Source: Acanthopleura granulata
Taxonomy: Eukaryota; Mollusca; Polyplacophora; Chitonida; Chitonidae
Reading direction: 5' to 3'
NCBI GenBank assembly: GCA_016165875.1
Contig: JABBOT010000002.1
Location: 40,867,073-40,931,072, forward strand
Length of the DNA stretch: 64,000 nucleotides
The number at the start of each line of letters is the position of its first letter. Position 1 is the stretch's first letter. The notes beneath the pieces are model-generated. The model saw only the letters and a program-made list of their open reading frames with translations, searched no databases and had not been told where the DNA came from. Below, one piece after another: positions 50,801-59,971 of this stretch. A program made the translations under genes and the position numbers.

Positions 50801-53088
50801 CAGTTCTGATGCGAGGTGACATTCTTTACCATTGGTGTGTTATTTCTGTTTAAAGATGCTGGATAAAGCTGAACCTGAAGGCCGCCAGGAATCTTCCATG
50901 CAAGGGACGTGGCCTCGTGTACGACCCCATGGCCGTTCTTACTTTGCTTCCTGGAAACCAACAAACCAAGGTGTCCACAAGAGTCCTAGGGACACTTAAC
51001 CCAAACTTCCATCAGACATTTATATTTTCTTTAAACACAAGAAATCACAGATCTTCCGCCCTCCGCATAACTGTGTATGACGCAGCCAGGCGCAAAAGAC
51101 ACATGTCCATTGGGCATGCGATACTTCCGTGTGTGGAGACTTGGGCCAAGAGTGGAAGTCCCGTGGATTATCAATTAGTGCTCGGCAAAAGTACTGTGGT
51201 AGGATTTTATGTGGTTTTTTTCTTTCTTTTTTTTTTTCTTCTTTTTTTGGTTGTTTTTTTTTTTCGGGGGTGGGGGCGGTGGTGTGTAAAACTATCGAAC
51301 CAGTGGTAAAGCGAAACGTGTTCTATGGTAGCGTTAAATCCGCGTACACTGCGTTAATCTCTTGTATCACTTGTTTCGTGAAAGGATTAAACTTGAGTCT
51401 CACGTTGCAATCATGTATAAGATATTCTGTGGCAAGGTTAAACTTACGTATGGGTTTTATTCTCTATAACTCCTCTATCACTTCTTTGGGGGCAAAGTTA
51501 AATGCGCGTATGAGTTGTTTAGTGAGAGGCTTAAACCCGTGTATCAGTTGTTTGGTGACAGGGTTATATTCGTTTGTCAGTTATTTAGTGACGTGATTAA
51601 ACTCGTGTATCAGTTGTTTGGTGACAAGCTTAAATTCGTGCATGAGTTGCTTGGTGACAGGATTATACTCGAGTATCAGTTGCTTGGTGACAGACTTAAT
51701 CTCGTGTACGAGTTGTTTGGTTACAGGGTTAAACTCGTATATCAGTTGTGTGGTGACAGGCTTAAACTCGTCAGTTGTTTTGCACCAAGGTTAAACTCCT
51801 GTACCAATTGTTCCATCGATCAGTGGCCAGGTTCAACTCATATATATCAGCTATGTCGTAGCAATGTTAAAGTGCGCTCTCAGTTGCTGTGTGGCTAAGT
51901 TAAACACGACTTTCATCTGACAATGATGTTCTGACAATGCCATTTCGCATCAAATACTGTGACACCGTGCGACAATGGAGCATTGCTACTAAATGTGTAT
52001 TAAATGTTCTGTTGTAGCATTACTTGTACATCACCTGTTGTTTGAAATTTAGCTTCCTGTTACAAGTAGTACTTCGTTGTTAACCCTTGCCATCTTTCCG
52101 ACAGCTAGATTATTTATTTAGAAAGGTGTGACCTTGTCAACCCGTTCATCTTATTTCGTCAGCAAACACTGACGTAGATCACTGGTATTAGATCATATTT
52201 GCACATCACTACCTTTTCTTTACTGACAGATACATGGGCCGATTGGCGACATTTACATCACGCTGTCCTACGTGCGCAAAGAACGATGTCTCACCGTGGG
52301 CTTGTCACGAGTGCGCCATCTGGTGGCGGCGGAGATGGTAGGATGTGCCAACAAAGGTAAAAAATATTTAGTGGCAACTGGGCGAGTTGCGCAAGTAAAA
52401 TGGCTTCTCTGGTGCCGGTAATGAATTTGTTTGAAGTTGTTGAACAAAACCCAAAGCCATTGTACTGTGGTGTTTTACACAGGGATGGTAGAAATGGAGA
52501 CAATGACCCCGATCAATTACTGTGATAAGTTTGATGGCCCCGCCAATTTAACTTTTTCTACTTTTCTCACATCCACTGGAAACGCGTCAATCTCACGTTT
52601 TAATGTAAAATGTTGCGTTGGAACCCTACGGCATTAAAAATGAGAGAATTGGTTTGCTTCTATAATTTTGCAAAAATAGAATATAGAAATTATATTTTGC
52701 AACTGGCTGACAATCGGACAGTAGGGCATTTCACATTAAACAGATCTAATATGTATATATATTCTTTTGTTATTTATCAGAGCTCCACGCGAAAGTCTCC
52801 ATTTTGTTCGCTGGTGAAATGGTTAAAACGATGAAATCCGGGATCATTTGCCCATCTTCCCGTTCTTTTATCAACGAAAAAATCAAGTTCTTTGCGCCTG
52901 AGGCTGTTTTTGACGAAATAACTCTTGTAGTGAGTTTAGTGCTGTGCAGTGCCTTTTCGCACGATGTTCCGATTGGTCGTGTAACGGTTGGTCCTTACTT
53001 CCAGTCTGGAGGAAGTACCTTGAATTATTGGGGTGTGTTAGTCCAGTCGGAGAGGGTTATCAAAGACTGGTACACTCTCTATTTGTGA
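44689..53088 (+). CDS. Synaptotagmin gene, 5'-incomplete (synaptotagmin-15-like); span of six exons
   Basis: Six plus-strand exons join without a phase error: 44689-44859 (probable), 48839-49060, 49547-49655, 50856-51198, 52230-52356 and 52781-53088 (to TGA). The product from the second exon on is 368 residues: a polar linker, C2A from about residue 94, and C2B from about residue 230 to the end. C2A shows NLKAARNLP, LTLLPGN, TLNPNFHQTFIFS and LRITVYD; C2B shows GDIYITLSYVRKE, IGRVTVGPY and a terminal DWYTL. Synaptotagmins are membrane-anchored C2 proteins of vesicle trafficking. The GPYF..GG...W pattern near the end is closest, from memory, to synaptotagmin-15. Several aspartates that bind calcium in other members are replaced, so calcium-independent action is likely. 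The membrane-span exon was not found. The next gene, centrin-3, is convergent. Confidence 0.85.
45240..45345 (+). mobile_element. tRNA-like (SINE head) remnant in the synaptotagmin intron
   Basis: GTTAGACGCGCTCGTCTTAC is a fair A-box region and TTCGGGTTCAAATCCCGTC at 45308-45326 a good B box with paired flanks. The interval between them is too long, and the acceptor stem too poor, for a tRNA gene. A TTGTTGATTCC body follows. Confidence 0.4.
46685..46770. repeat. T-rich low-complexity tract with 10-G run
   Basis: Runs of T broken by C and G are followed by G at 46745-46754. It lies in the intron between the probable synaptotagmin exons at 44.7 and 48.8 kb. Confidence 0.8.
46771..47880. other. 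No feature recognised (synaptotagmin intron)
   Basis: Apparently unique intronic sequence. Confidence 0.45.
47885..48800. repeat. Minisatellite, 75/80-bp unit, about 10 copies
   Basis: The unit is CAGTTCATGACCTAGGTTCA, TGGGTATGTACACCTGTGTT, TTACATCCCAAGTTGGTTCT, GTCCCGTAAGGTTACTG. The left copies are spaced 75 bp apart (48011, 48086, 48161). A 5-bp insertion gives 80-bp units at 48241, 48321 and 48401, which are nearly identical. Copies right of 48440 are diverged. It ends just before the 48839 exon. Confidence 0.9.
48839..49060 (+). CDS. Synaptotagmin linker exon
   Basis: The acceptor CGTTACAG ends at 48838. The 222-bp exon is fully open in one frame and carries two bases before and one base after whole codons. 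The donor GTACCA is weak. The serine-rich, hydrophilic peptide includes RRRSWVENETPYSWPRSSSQ and ends in NRESFLGSYFKQ. It corresponds to the variable linker between membrane span and C2A. It joins to the next exon as Q-A-D-E-V-F. Confidence 0.7.
49135..49450. repeat. Diverged tandem repeat, ~60-70-bp unit
   Basis: CTTCTGGGTAATCACAT.GTGGATTAGGAGGCTATTTCAAGTA-type units recur about five times with indels (described by pattern). It fills most of the synaptotagmin intron between 49060 and 49547. Confidence 0.7.
49547..49655 (+). CDS. Synaptotagmin exon, linker end and first C2A strand
   Basis: The acceptor CATGGGTTGCAG ends at 49546 and the donor GTGAGT begins at 49656. The peptide is DEVFAAERIHPCGNVDRQGK followed by PATVLFSVQRIPTANG. 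TVLFSVQR is the usual first strand of a C2A domain (compare the G.L.FSL.Y pattern of the family). It splices to 50856 with a glycine codon at the junction. Confidence 0.75.
49800..50195. repeat. Minisatellite, 84-bp unit, 5 copies
   Basis: TTATGTATTAC words lie at 49850, 49934 and 50018 (84 bp apart), then at 50094 (a 76-bp unit) and 50178. The unit also holds CACTTAGTCGTGCTGATAAA and TTCTGTTGAGGCAGCCAATA. The 28-codon periodicity keeps a plus-strand frame open. It is intronic. Confidence 0.9.
50196..50690. repeat. CGAAAG/CTTTCG-rich partly self-complementary element
   Basis: GGAAGGCAAAAGGACGAAAG-type segments start at about 50199, 50291 and 50425. Each is followed by a CTTTCGTT.TTTCGCTCTTT segment of opposite strand character and GAAGCAAAACTCGAAAGA. 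The right end (50570-50665) is a run of TTTCGC words. It resembles nested foldbacks or a non-autonomous element, but no terminal repeats or target duplication could be assigned. Family not known. Confidence 0.6.
50856..51198 (+). CDS. Synaptotagmin exon carrying most of C2A
   Basis: The acceptor TTATTTCTGTTTAAAG ends at 50855 and the donor GTAGGA begins at 51199 (phase 0). Family landmarks in order are WIKLNLKAARNLPCKGRG, DPMAVLTLLPGNQQTKVSTR, VLGTLNPNFHQTFIFSLN, LRITVYDAARRKRHMSIGHA and DYQLVLG. The first-loop aspartate (DP) is kept. In the third loop the D.D.....D pattern has become DAARRKRHM, losing two of three ligands. A T-rich then G-rich tract follows the donor. Confidence 0.85.
51199..51290. 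repeat. T-rich then G-rich tract directly after a synaptotagmin donor
   Basis: A pyrimidine run of about 60 bp is followed by CGGGGGTGGGGGCGGTGGTG at about 51265-51284, a possible G-quadruplex on the transcribed strand's complement. Confidence 0.7.
51300..51885. repeat. Minisatellite, 33-bp unit, ~16 copies (synaptotagmin intron)
   Basis: The unit is CAGTTGTTTGGTGACAGGAT followed by TAAACTCGTGTAT. From 51540 to 51780 six copies are exactly 33 bp; those on the left are longer and diverged. The 11-codon periodicity yields an open plus frame of the VYQLFGDRLKL type. The unit is unrelated to the 33-bp array at 20.2 kb. Confidence 0.9.
52230..52356 (+). CDS. Synaptotagmin exon, start of C2B
   Basis: The acceptor TTTTCTTTACTGACAG ends at 52229 and the donor GTAAAA begins at 52357. 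The peptide GPIGDIYITLSYVRKERCLT and VGLSRVRHLVAAEMVGCANK aligns with the G.L.ISL.Y....LTV.V..ARNL start of C2B domains. The exon starts in phase 0, matching the previous donor, and ends with one base. Confidence 0.85.
52781..53088 (+). CDS. Synaptotagmin terminal exon, C2B end and stop
   Basis: The acceptor TTATTTATCAG ends at 52780. The exon runs 102 codons to TGA at 53086-53088. The peptide has KVSILFAGEMVKTMKSGI, then ITLVVSLVLC, PIGRVTVGPYFQSGG, LNYWGVLVQSERVIKDWYTL and YL. The order and the final tryptophan match C2B C-termini, for example the W..ML..P...I..WH.L pattern. The calcium-loop aspartates (DPY and D.D) are replaced by ELHAK and CSAFSHD. The last ~65 coding bases and the UTR bases after them recur in the downstream array. 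Confidence 0.85.
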
Positions 53089-54600
53089 AGAGCTGTCGTC
53101 GGTCCCAGCAGAGAAAATGTCGTAAATTACTGTTGTGATTAGGTTCAGCCAAAGACTGATAACTCTCCATCAGCCACAGCAGAGGATGTATCCATAAATA
53201 CTGAGGCGTGGTGGTTCAGTCCGAACGGGTACACACAGGTACACTCTCTCAAGTTCTGCCGTCAACCACAGCAGAGAAAGTGCTCTGCATTACTGAGGCG
53301 TGGTGATTTAGTCGGAACGGGTTATCAAAGACTGGTACACTCTCTCAAGTACCGCTGTCAGTCACAGCAGAGGACTCTTCTTCTGTTACTGGGGGCTGCA
53401 AGTCGACTGCATTACTGAGGCCCGAACGGGTAGACACAGGTACACTCTCTCAAGTTCTGCCGTCAACCACAGCAGAGAAAGTGCTCTGCTTTACTGAGGC
53501 GTGGTGATTTAGTCGGAACGGGTTATCAAAGACATACACTCTCTCAAGTTCCGCTGTCAGTCACAGCAGAGGAAGTGCTCTGCATTACTGGAGCGTGGTG
53601 GTTCAATTGGAACAGCTCATCAAAAACTGGTACACTCTCTCAAGTTCAGCCGTCAGCCACAGGACAGAAAGTGCTCTGCATTACTGAGGCATGGTGATTC
53701 AGTCGGAACAGGTCATCAAAGACTGGTAGACTCTCTCAAGTTCCGCCGTCAGTCACAGCAGAGGAAGTGCTCTGCATTACTGGAGCGTGGTGGTTCAATT
53801 GGAACAGCTCATCAAAGACTGGTACACTCTCTCAAGTTCAGCCGTCAGCCACAGGACAGAAAGTGCTCTGCATTACTGAGGCATGGTGATTCAGTCGGAA
53901 CAGGTCATCAAAGACTGGTAGACTCTCTCAAGTTCCGCCGTCAGTCACAGCAGAGGAAGTGCTCTGCATTACTGGAGCGTGGTGGTTCAATTGGAACAGC
54001 TCATCAAAGACTGGTACACTCTCTCAAGTTCCGCCGTCAGTCACAGGACAGAAAGTGCTCTGCATTACTGAGGCATGGTGATTCAGTCGGAACAGGTCAT
54101 CAAAGACTGGTAGACTCTCTCAAGTTCCGCCGTCAGTCACAGCAGAGGAAGTGCTCTGCATTACTGAGGCGCGGTGGTTTAGTAGGAACGGTTCGTCACA
54201 GATGGGTATACTCCTTATCTGTGAAGTTGTACCGTCAGTCACAGCACAGGAAGTGCTCTGCATTACTGGGGCGTGTTGGTAACGGATCTTTAAAGAATGG
54301 TACACTCTTTGAAGTTTTGCCACAGTCACAACAAAGGAAGTGCTTTACATCACTGAGGCGTGGTGATTCTGTAGGAACAGTCGTCAGAGACAGGTACACT
54401 CTCTATCTGTGAAGGTGTTCCGTCAGTCACAGCAGAGGAAGTGTCCTGAAACACTGGGGTGTGCTGGTTCCCTAGAAACGTGTCGTCGAAGACTGATACT
54501 CTTAAGTTCTAATGTTTGTCACCGCAGAGGAAGTGCTTTGATTAGTTTGGTGTGTTGGTCGAGTCGGAACTGGTCATGGGAGACTATGAAGCAGTGCCTT
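53089..54600. repeat. Minisatellite of ~96-bp units derived from the synaptotagmin terminal exon
   Basis: About 15 units run from just after the stop codon. TGCATTACTG recurs at 53582, 53678, 53774, 53870, 53966 and 54062, exactly 96 bp apart. Two unit types alternate (GGAGCGTGGTGGTTCAATTG versus GAGGCATGGTGATTCAGTCG), making a 192-bp dimer repeated three times. Each unit contains GTTATCAAAGACTGGTACAC and TCTCT, as in the terminal coding exon at about 53057-53081, and then a relative of the 45 bases after its stop. It lies in the 3' UTR if transcripts reach the AATAAA at 55121. Confidence 0.9.
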
Positions 54601-55120
54601 CATTCGCAACAGGAGAACTGATCCTTCACTCTGCTCTCAATGAATTCTTGGAATGAGTAAGAGAGTGAAAGTTAATTTCGTTTATAACAGCACATGAGTG
54701 CATCAAATGATGAATGACAGAATGTTTCAGTGCTCTTGTTTCGTCCCACTTTACTGTTTATTTCACCTTGTAAAAATGCACTTCAGAAGCTCATGTAGAC
54801 CTTAATATGATACTCTTGGTGAAAACAACTATTCCCGCTGAGAAATTACCTTCACACAACAAAATCTTATGTGTCTCCATATGGTGGATGAATCAATCAA
54901 AATCAAGTAAAATGTGTGAGATATAGTACTTGGAGCTTCCAAAGGCCAAGAAACTGAAGAATTACAAAAATTATTATTTCTTCGCATGAAAATGTCACCA
55001 ACAATGAAACTGGTAAAACACAATTTTGTCTTCAATAATTAACAAAATTTATTTATGCATTTAAAACCCAAACTAACAAAAGGTAAAATATAATTGTTGT
55101 AAGGAAATACTGGACTTTCC
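54601..55120 (+). other. Probable 3' part of the synaptotagmin 3' UTR
   Basis: A/T-rich sequence between the 96-bp array and the first canonical AATAAA downstream of the stop codon. No other feature seen. Confidence 0.35.
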
Positions 55121-55126
55121 AATAAA
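55121..55126 (+). terminator. AATAAA polyadenylation signal candidate for synaptotagmin
   Basis: The first exact AATAAA on the plus strand after the stop at 53088 that I could find. If used, the 3' UTR would be about 2 kb and include the whole 96-bp array. Confidence 0.4.
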
Positions 55127-55424
55127 ACCTGCAATTACACGACTTCCGGTAATTTCTTACAGGAAGGTGAATTATTATGCTTAGTGTGAGAAGGGAAGTA
55201 TTTAGAGAGGAAGACATCGCAGAAAATTGTGAGCCAGAACCTGGTGTTTGGAGGAAGATAGCTGTTCGTATGGAAATGTTATAGAATGACCTCAATTCTC
55301 GCTAAGGCTTTGCCTAATGTGAGGCCGAGTCATACACTGCAGATAGCTGTTGTCAGGACCTTTATCGTAAGACTGCATGTTTTCCCCCGAGGCGCGCTTG
55401 AGAATCTTAGTGTTAGAGGTTCCA

Positions 55425-55648
55425 TGTGGACCGTGACATAGTGGTTAGCGCGCTAGCGCAATACAATGGCCCAGGAACTTCTCGCCAATGAGGTCGTTGT
55501 GAGTTCAAGCCTAGATCACGCTGTCTTCCTCTCCGGCCATGCCTGAGGTCTGACTGCAACCTACCGGTAGTCGTGCGTCCATAATGCTGGTCGCCGTCGT
55601 GTAAGTGAAATACTCTTGAGTACGGCGTGAAACACCAATCAAATAAAC
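55425..55648 (+). mobile_element. tRNA-derived SINE, near full length
   Basis: The A box ATAGTGGTTAGCGCGC is at about 55438 and the B box TTGTGAGTTCAAGCC at about 55497. The body lacks the TTTCCTCCCACC segment. The 3' domain is CGTCGTGTAAGTGAAATACT, ACGGCGTGAAACACCAATCA, ending AAATAAAC. Same family as the copies at 5.5 and 62.4 kb. Confidence 0.85.
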
Positions 55649-58435
55649 TATACAGACCGTATAAATGTGCCGGTTACCAGTGATATGTGACAGTGTCACA
55701 AGACGCAGCGTGTAACTTTGAACTATACCGATGTTACAACATTTAATGCACAGCCTGGAACCTTTGCGGCTATTGATGATTTTACACGGTCCAAATCCAT
55801 ACAGTCTGTCACTACTTTGCTTATTAATACTAGTGCATGACTACCCACTAGGTTACACCGTCCAAAAAATGGTCTGTAGGTTGACAGATTGGCTGACTGA
55901 TGCTTGGTGGATGAATTGGTATAACATCCTGATTTATGGGCAGTATAGAGAGCTGGCATGATGTGAGTCTCCCCGCATGCATGTATGCAGATGCTTGGCA
56001 TGTAAAAACACTGTTCGGAATCATTTAGAATTGGAAGGAAGAATGGGGAGGGGAGGGGGCTAGACTTTAGAGCGATCTATCTACGCTGTTGTAAATTTTG
56101 CGGATCTAAACTAGCGCGATCAATATAGAATGTACATTCGTCAAGAGGGCCAAGTTGATGTGAATCTAACGCCGGAGAATGGCCCGGCTATCACCTTGGA
56201 CTGGTCGATAGCAGAACGATTCCGATCACTCGGTCGGATACAAGAAAGCAGGGGGAGATACGTGAACAAAAGAAGAGAAAGACGACGTGCAGTGGGTGTA
56301 ATGGGTGTTGTAAATGTTTCCTTAATCTGTCCGCATGTCGTAAATTTAGAAATAGTTAAACGACTGATCAAGTAACTTAACTAACCGGTAACTAAGTTTA
56401 GTAATACAATAAAACCAATTTAAAGTTCGGCCCATCGAGCTGAGATGATCGGCCGATAGCGCGGTTTGATGTTCCTTCGCTCTCAACAAAGTGGCTTGAA
56501 TGTTTCTTTGCGACTGATATCCATCGGAGTCTGTTCAACTACAAGAAAGACAGACGTAAAAACAACATCGACAGGCATCCAGCTCTTCTCATACTCCGCC
56601 AAGGTTCTCATATAATATCGATTTATCTTAAGTAAGTTGGCTTCCAAACATTTGCCGCCCTGGTTACTGTTTATCTGATTATTATACCCTGAAAGGGAAC
56701 GATACTTTTACTGCTTCGTCTCATTCAATATCAAGCGTTTGAAAAAGTCATCAAGAATATCCAGATTTCCATCAAAGCTTCTCTTGTGGAAAAATGACCT
56801 CAGAAGAAATGTTTATATTCTCCAATAACTCTGTAGTGTAGGACAGAAGTGAATGTTGTTAGGATGGACCTAGTTATATTGCCCTGAGCGATCACAAGAG
56901 CTGCTTCACAGGCTTCAAACAGCAACGCCTGATGGAGAATAGGCTACATGTAAATAGGCTATATGTAAAATCTGCGTCTTGCCATCTCTACACAATAAAG
57001 AGCTGGTCCGCACCGATTGAATACACAAAACACTGCATGGCCCCATGTGGTCATGGACTATACACACGTCTGAATTCATATTTATACGAATACGTACTCA
57101 TATGGCCGAAACAGCACTCAATCAATATTAGATGCAGCTGACACGAATGAATAATTACGTCTGAAGGCCACTTTGGCAACACTGCGGCCATATCGTGGCG
57201 GAGCTGACTCGAAACAACACACATAAAAATGAAAACAGTGCAGGCGCAACAACAGCATGTCATTAAAGATCTAGCTCACGTATTACCAATACTAATCCTA
57301 CACAAAACAGCACTCATAGATCAACACTTCCCAAGAAAAAAAGAACAATATGTCAAGTCATTTTGCGGCGTCAATATTAACACACAACCAACAGGTAGAA
57401 GCCTACTGACGCTGTATTATTGTGTAGCTGTTTATGTCAATACAATATTGGAGCAAAGGACCGGTGTAATACTGTGAAGTGTATATATTCAAAATGAAGC
57501 CAAAGATCGCTTTAACGTTTGTCGGTCGCTTCATACGGCCAATCCATCATCATCAAAGTTGCCTGTCATCCGCAAAACCAGACCAAGGATTGAACTTTGT
57601 CTTCTGGATAGAGGGTGGGTGTTTTACATTCTTGGGCGTCTCTATCCAGCCCTTGTCAGTATTTAATACGTCAGGACATTCAGATTATTAACAAACTATC
57701 AATAAAAACGTGTAAGACAACTCAATCTTCCATGGATTCATATTTTATGCAAGAGTGTATCCACCATAATTCACACGTTTTTACACTTGTTCACTGATTT
57801 TCCTAACAGAGAACATGTACATTGTAGGACATGGTACATATAAGGATGGTAAGATTAAGCTAACACTCTTAGCGCCACAGGCCTTGGAGACAATGTGCCG
57901 TATTCACCTTTCATCCCAGACATGATCCATGGCCAAAAACCTGGACGAAAGTGTAGCACAATGAGCTGTGACCAAACTAAATGACATGAAATATAATGTG
58001 CTGCAATGGGCCGTGACATGAGACATTATGTGTGCAGAGTGAGACTGTCAGGGACACAGAAATGAGACCATTATATGAGAGGCCATAATGTCCATAACGT
58101 CAGAAAAGTTGGCACAACAGATCAATTAAATCAAGTTAAAAATTACCATTCTGCTCTGGATCTAGTATGATGGTAATTCTTTCTAATCTTTGCCTTGTAA
58201 CGCCCATCAACTTCTCATGACAGAGTACCTTGCTGCAATCCAGATTTGTTATCATGTCTTGCATCTTTATAATCCCATTCTGTGTGCATCTGTGACCATG
58301 ACTTCAAAGTAGCATGAATGTAGCATGAATGTAGCACTATCTAATGGGACCACATATTTTCTTGAACCGTGCTGTTGCTATTCCCAAAGCAGTTTGAAGC
58401 AGGAATTAGTTCAAGGCATTATGGCAGATGTCCAA
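55649..58435. other. No gene recognised
   Basis: Intergenic sequence between the convergent synaptotagmin and centrin-3 genes. Open frames at 56130-56375 and 57229-57477 lack motifs, and the first is open on both strands. Confidence 0.45.
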
Positions 58436-58439
58436 TAGG

Positions 58440-59170
58440 ACTTGACCAGTTGCGTGAACAATAAGATCTGATCGGTCCACTGTGGCAACTGACCAGTATA
58501 CTAATCAAAGGCAACTGAACAGTGCAATAAAAACTATCAACTGACCAGACCACTAAACAGCGGCAACTGACCAGTGCTCTAATAGATGGCACCCAACCAG
58601 AGCACTAAACAATGGCAACTGACCAGTCCACTAAACAGCAGCAACTGACCAGTCCACTAAACAGTGGCAAATGATCAGTCCACTAAAGTGCCAACTCACC
58701 AGTCCACTAAACAGTGCCACCAAACAAGTCCACTAAGCAGTGCAACCGAACCAGTCCACTAAGCAGTGCAACTGATCAGTGCACTAATAGGTGGCACCCG
58801 ACCAGAGCACTAAACAGTGACAACTGATCAGTGCACTGAAGAGCAACAAATGATCAGTGCACTAAACAATGGCAACTGACCAGTCGACTAAACAGTGGTA
58901 AGTGATCAGTCTACTAAACAGTGGCAACTAATCAGTCCACTAAACAGTGGCACAAAACCAGTGCACTAAAAATTGGCAACTGACCAATGTACTAAACAGT
59001 TGCAACTGACCAGTGCAATAAACAGCTGCAACTGACCAGTGCAATAAACAGTTGTAACTGACCAGTGCAACAATTAGTGGCAACTGACCAGTGCAATAAA
59101 CAGTGGCAACTAACCAGTGCACTAAAGAGTGGCAAATAACCAGCGTGCGAAAGAGTGGCAACTAATCAGT
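58440..59170. repeat. Minisatellite, 26-27-bp unit, about 27 copies
   Basis: The unit is GACCAGTCCACTAAACAGTG followed by GCAACT. It is seen at 58621, 58647 and 58673 (26 bp), with 27-bp versions further right. CAGTGCACTAA and CAGTGCAATAA variants are mixed in. It lies downstream of centrin-3 in that gene's direction. Confidence 0.9.
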
Positions 59171-59927
59171 GCATCAAACAGTGGTAAAAAACAGTGGCCT
59201 ACTGGACAAAAGGACTAAACAATCCACTAAACAGGACCTGATCACTGAACAATGAGACATCTGCAGTCCCCTGAACAACAGCAACTAACCAGTCCACTAA
59301 CAGACAACACTGTCAGGAATAGCAGAATCTGACCAGTCCATTCCACAAAACTGAAATAAAACACTACTATGCTTATCATGCCAATGGCATAGAAGGAAAA
59401 AAAAACTTGTTTATGTGGTAACCCATTCATACAGTCATGATGGTCAATATAAGTAGTGTCAGATGTCCATGGAAAGAACAGAGGTCATCAGTACATGTGT
59501 TTATGGGATCAGATCTTCTTCAGGCTTCATTTCTGATAAATTGTTTTGTCCACATTCTAGCATATGACAATGCTGTTTAAGTATCATACATTGCAATTTC
59601 AAGAAACATTAACCTTCATGTATTTAACTATATAACATAAACAAAAGGTTTGTAACAACCATTAACATTCTTGAATTAAACTGACTTCAGCATAAAGCAT
59701 TATTGCCTTCTGTACTCATAAAACAAAACAATGACACTGGAATGTTACAAAGCAACTGGGGACCACCAACAGACACTACTGAAACACATATCTTCAAATG
59801 GTCCTTGATATAGTTCAAGTCTTTCAAGTCAAGTTTTGGCAGTTTACCCACCAACAGTTGTATTTGTTGCGTGCCATCTGCCATAAATGCCTCAATGGAC
59901 ATACGCCTTATTGGTTGATTGTCGCAG
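59171..59927 (-). other. Region downstream of the centrin-3 stop; probable 3' UTR
   Basis: A/T-rich sequence. I did not find a clear minus-strand AATAAA within 700 bp, so the UTR end is undefined. A few diverged copies of the 26-bp unit extend to about 59320. Confidence 0.3.
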
Positions 59928-59971
59928 TTATGTGTCTCCTGTCATTATGGCCATAAATTCCTCAGCGCTGA
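59928..59971 (-). CDS. CETN3: Centrin-3 terminal exon
   Basis: The acceptor GATTTCAG is followed by two bases that complete an isoleucine codon, then [13 protein letters not shown] and TAA (59930-59928). It holds the second half of EF-hand 4. At 44 bp of coding it is shorter than usual ORF cut-offs. Confidence 0.93.
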
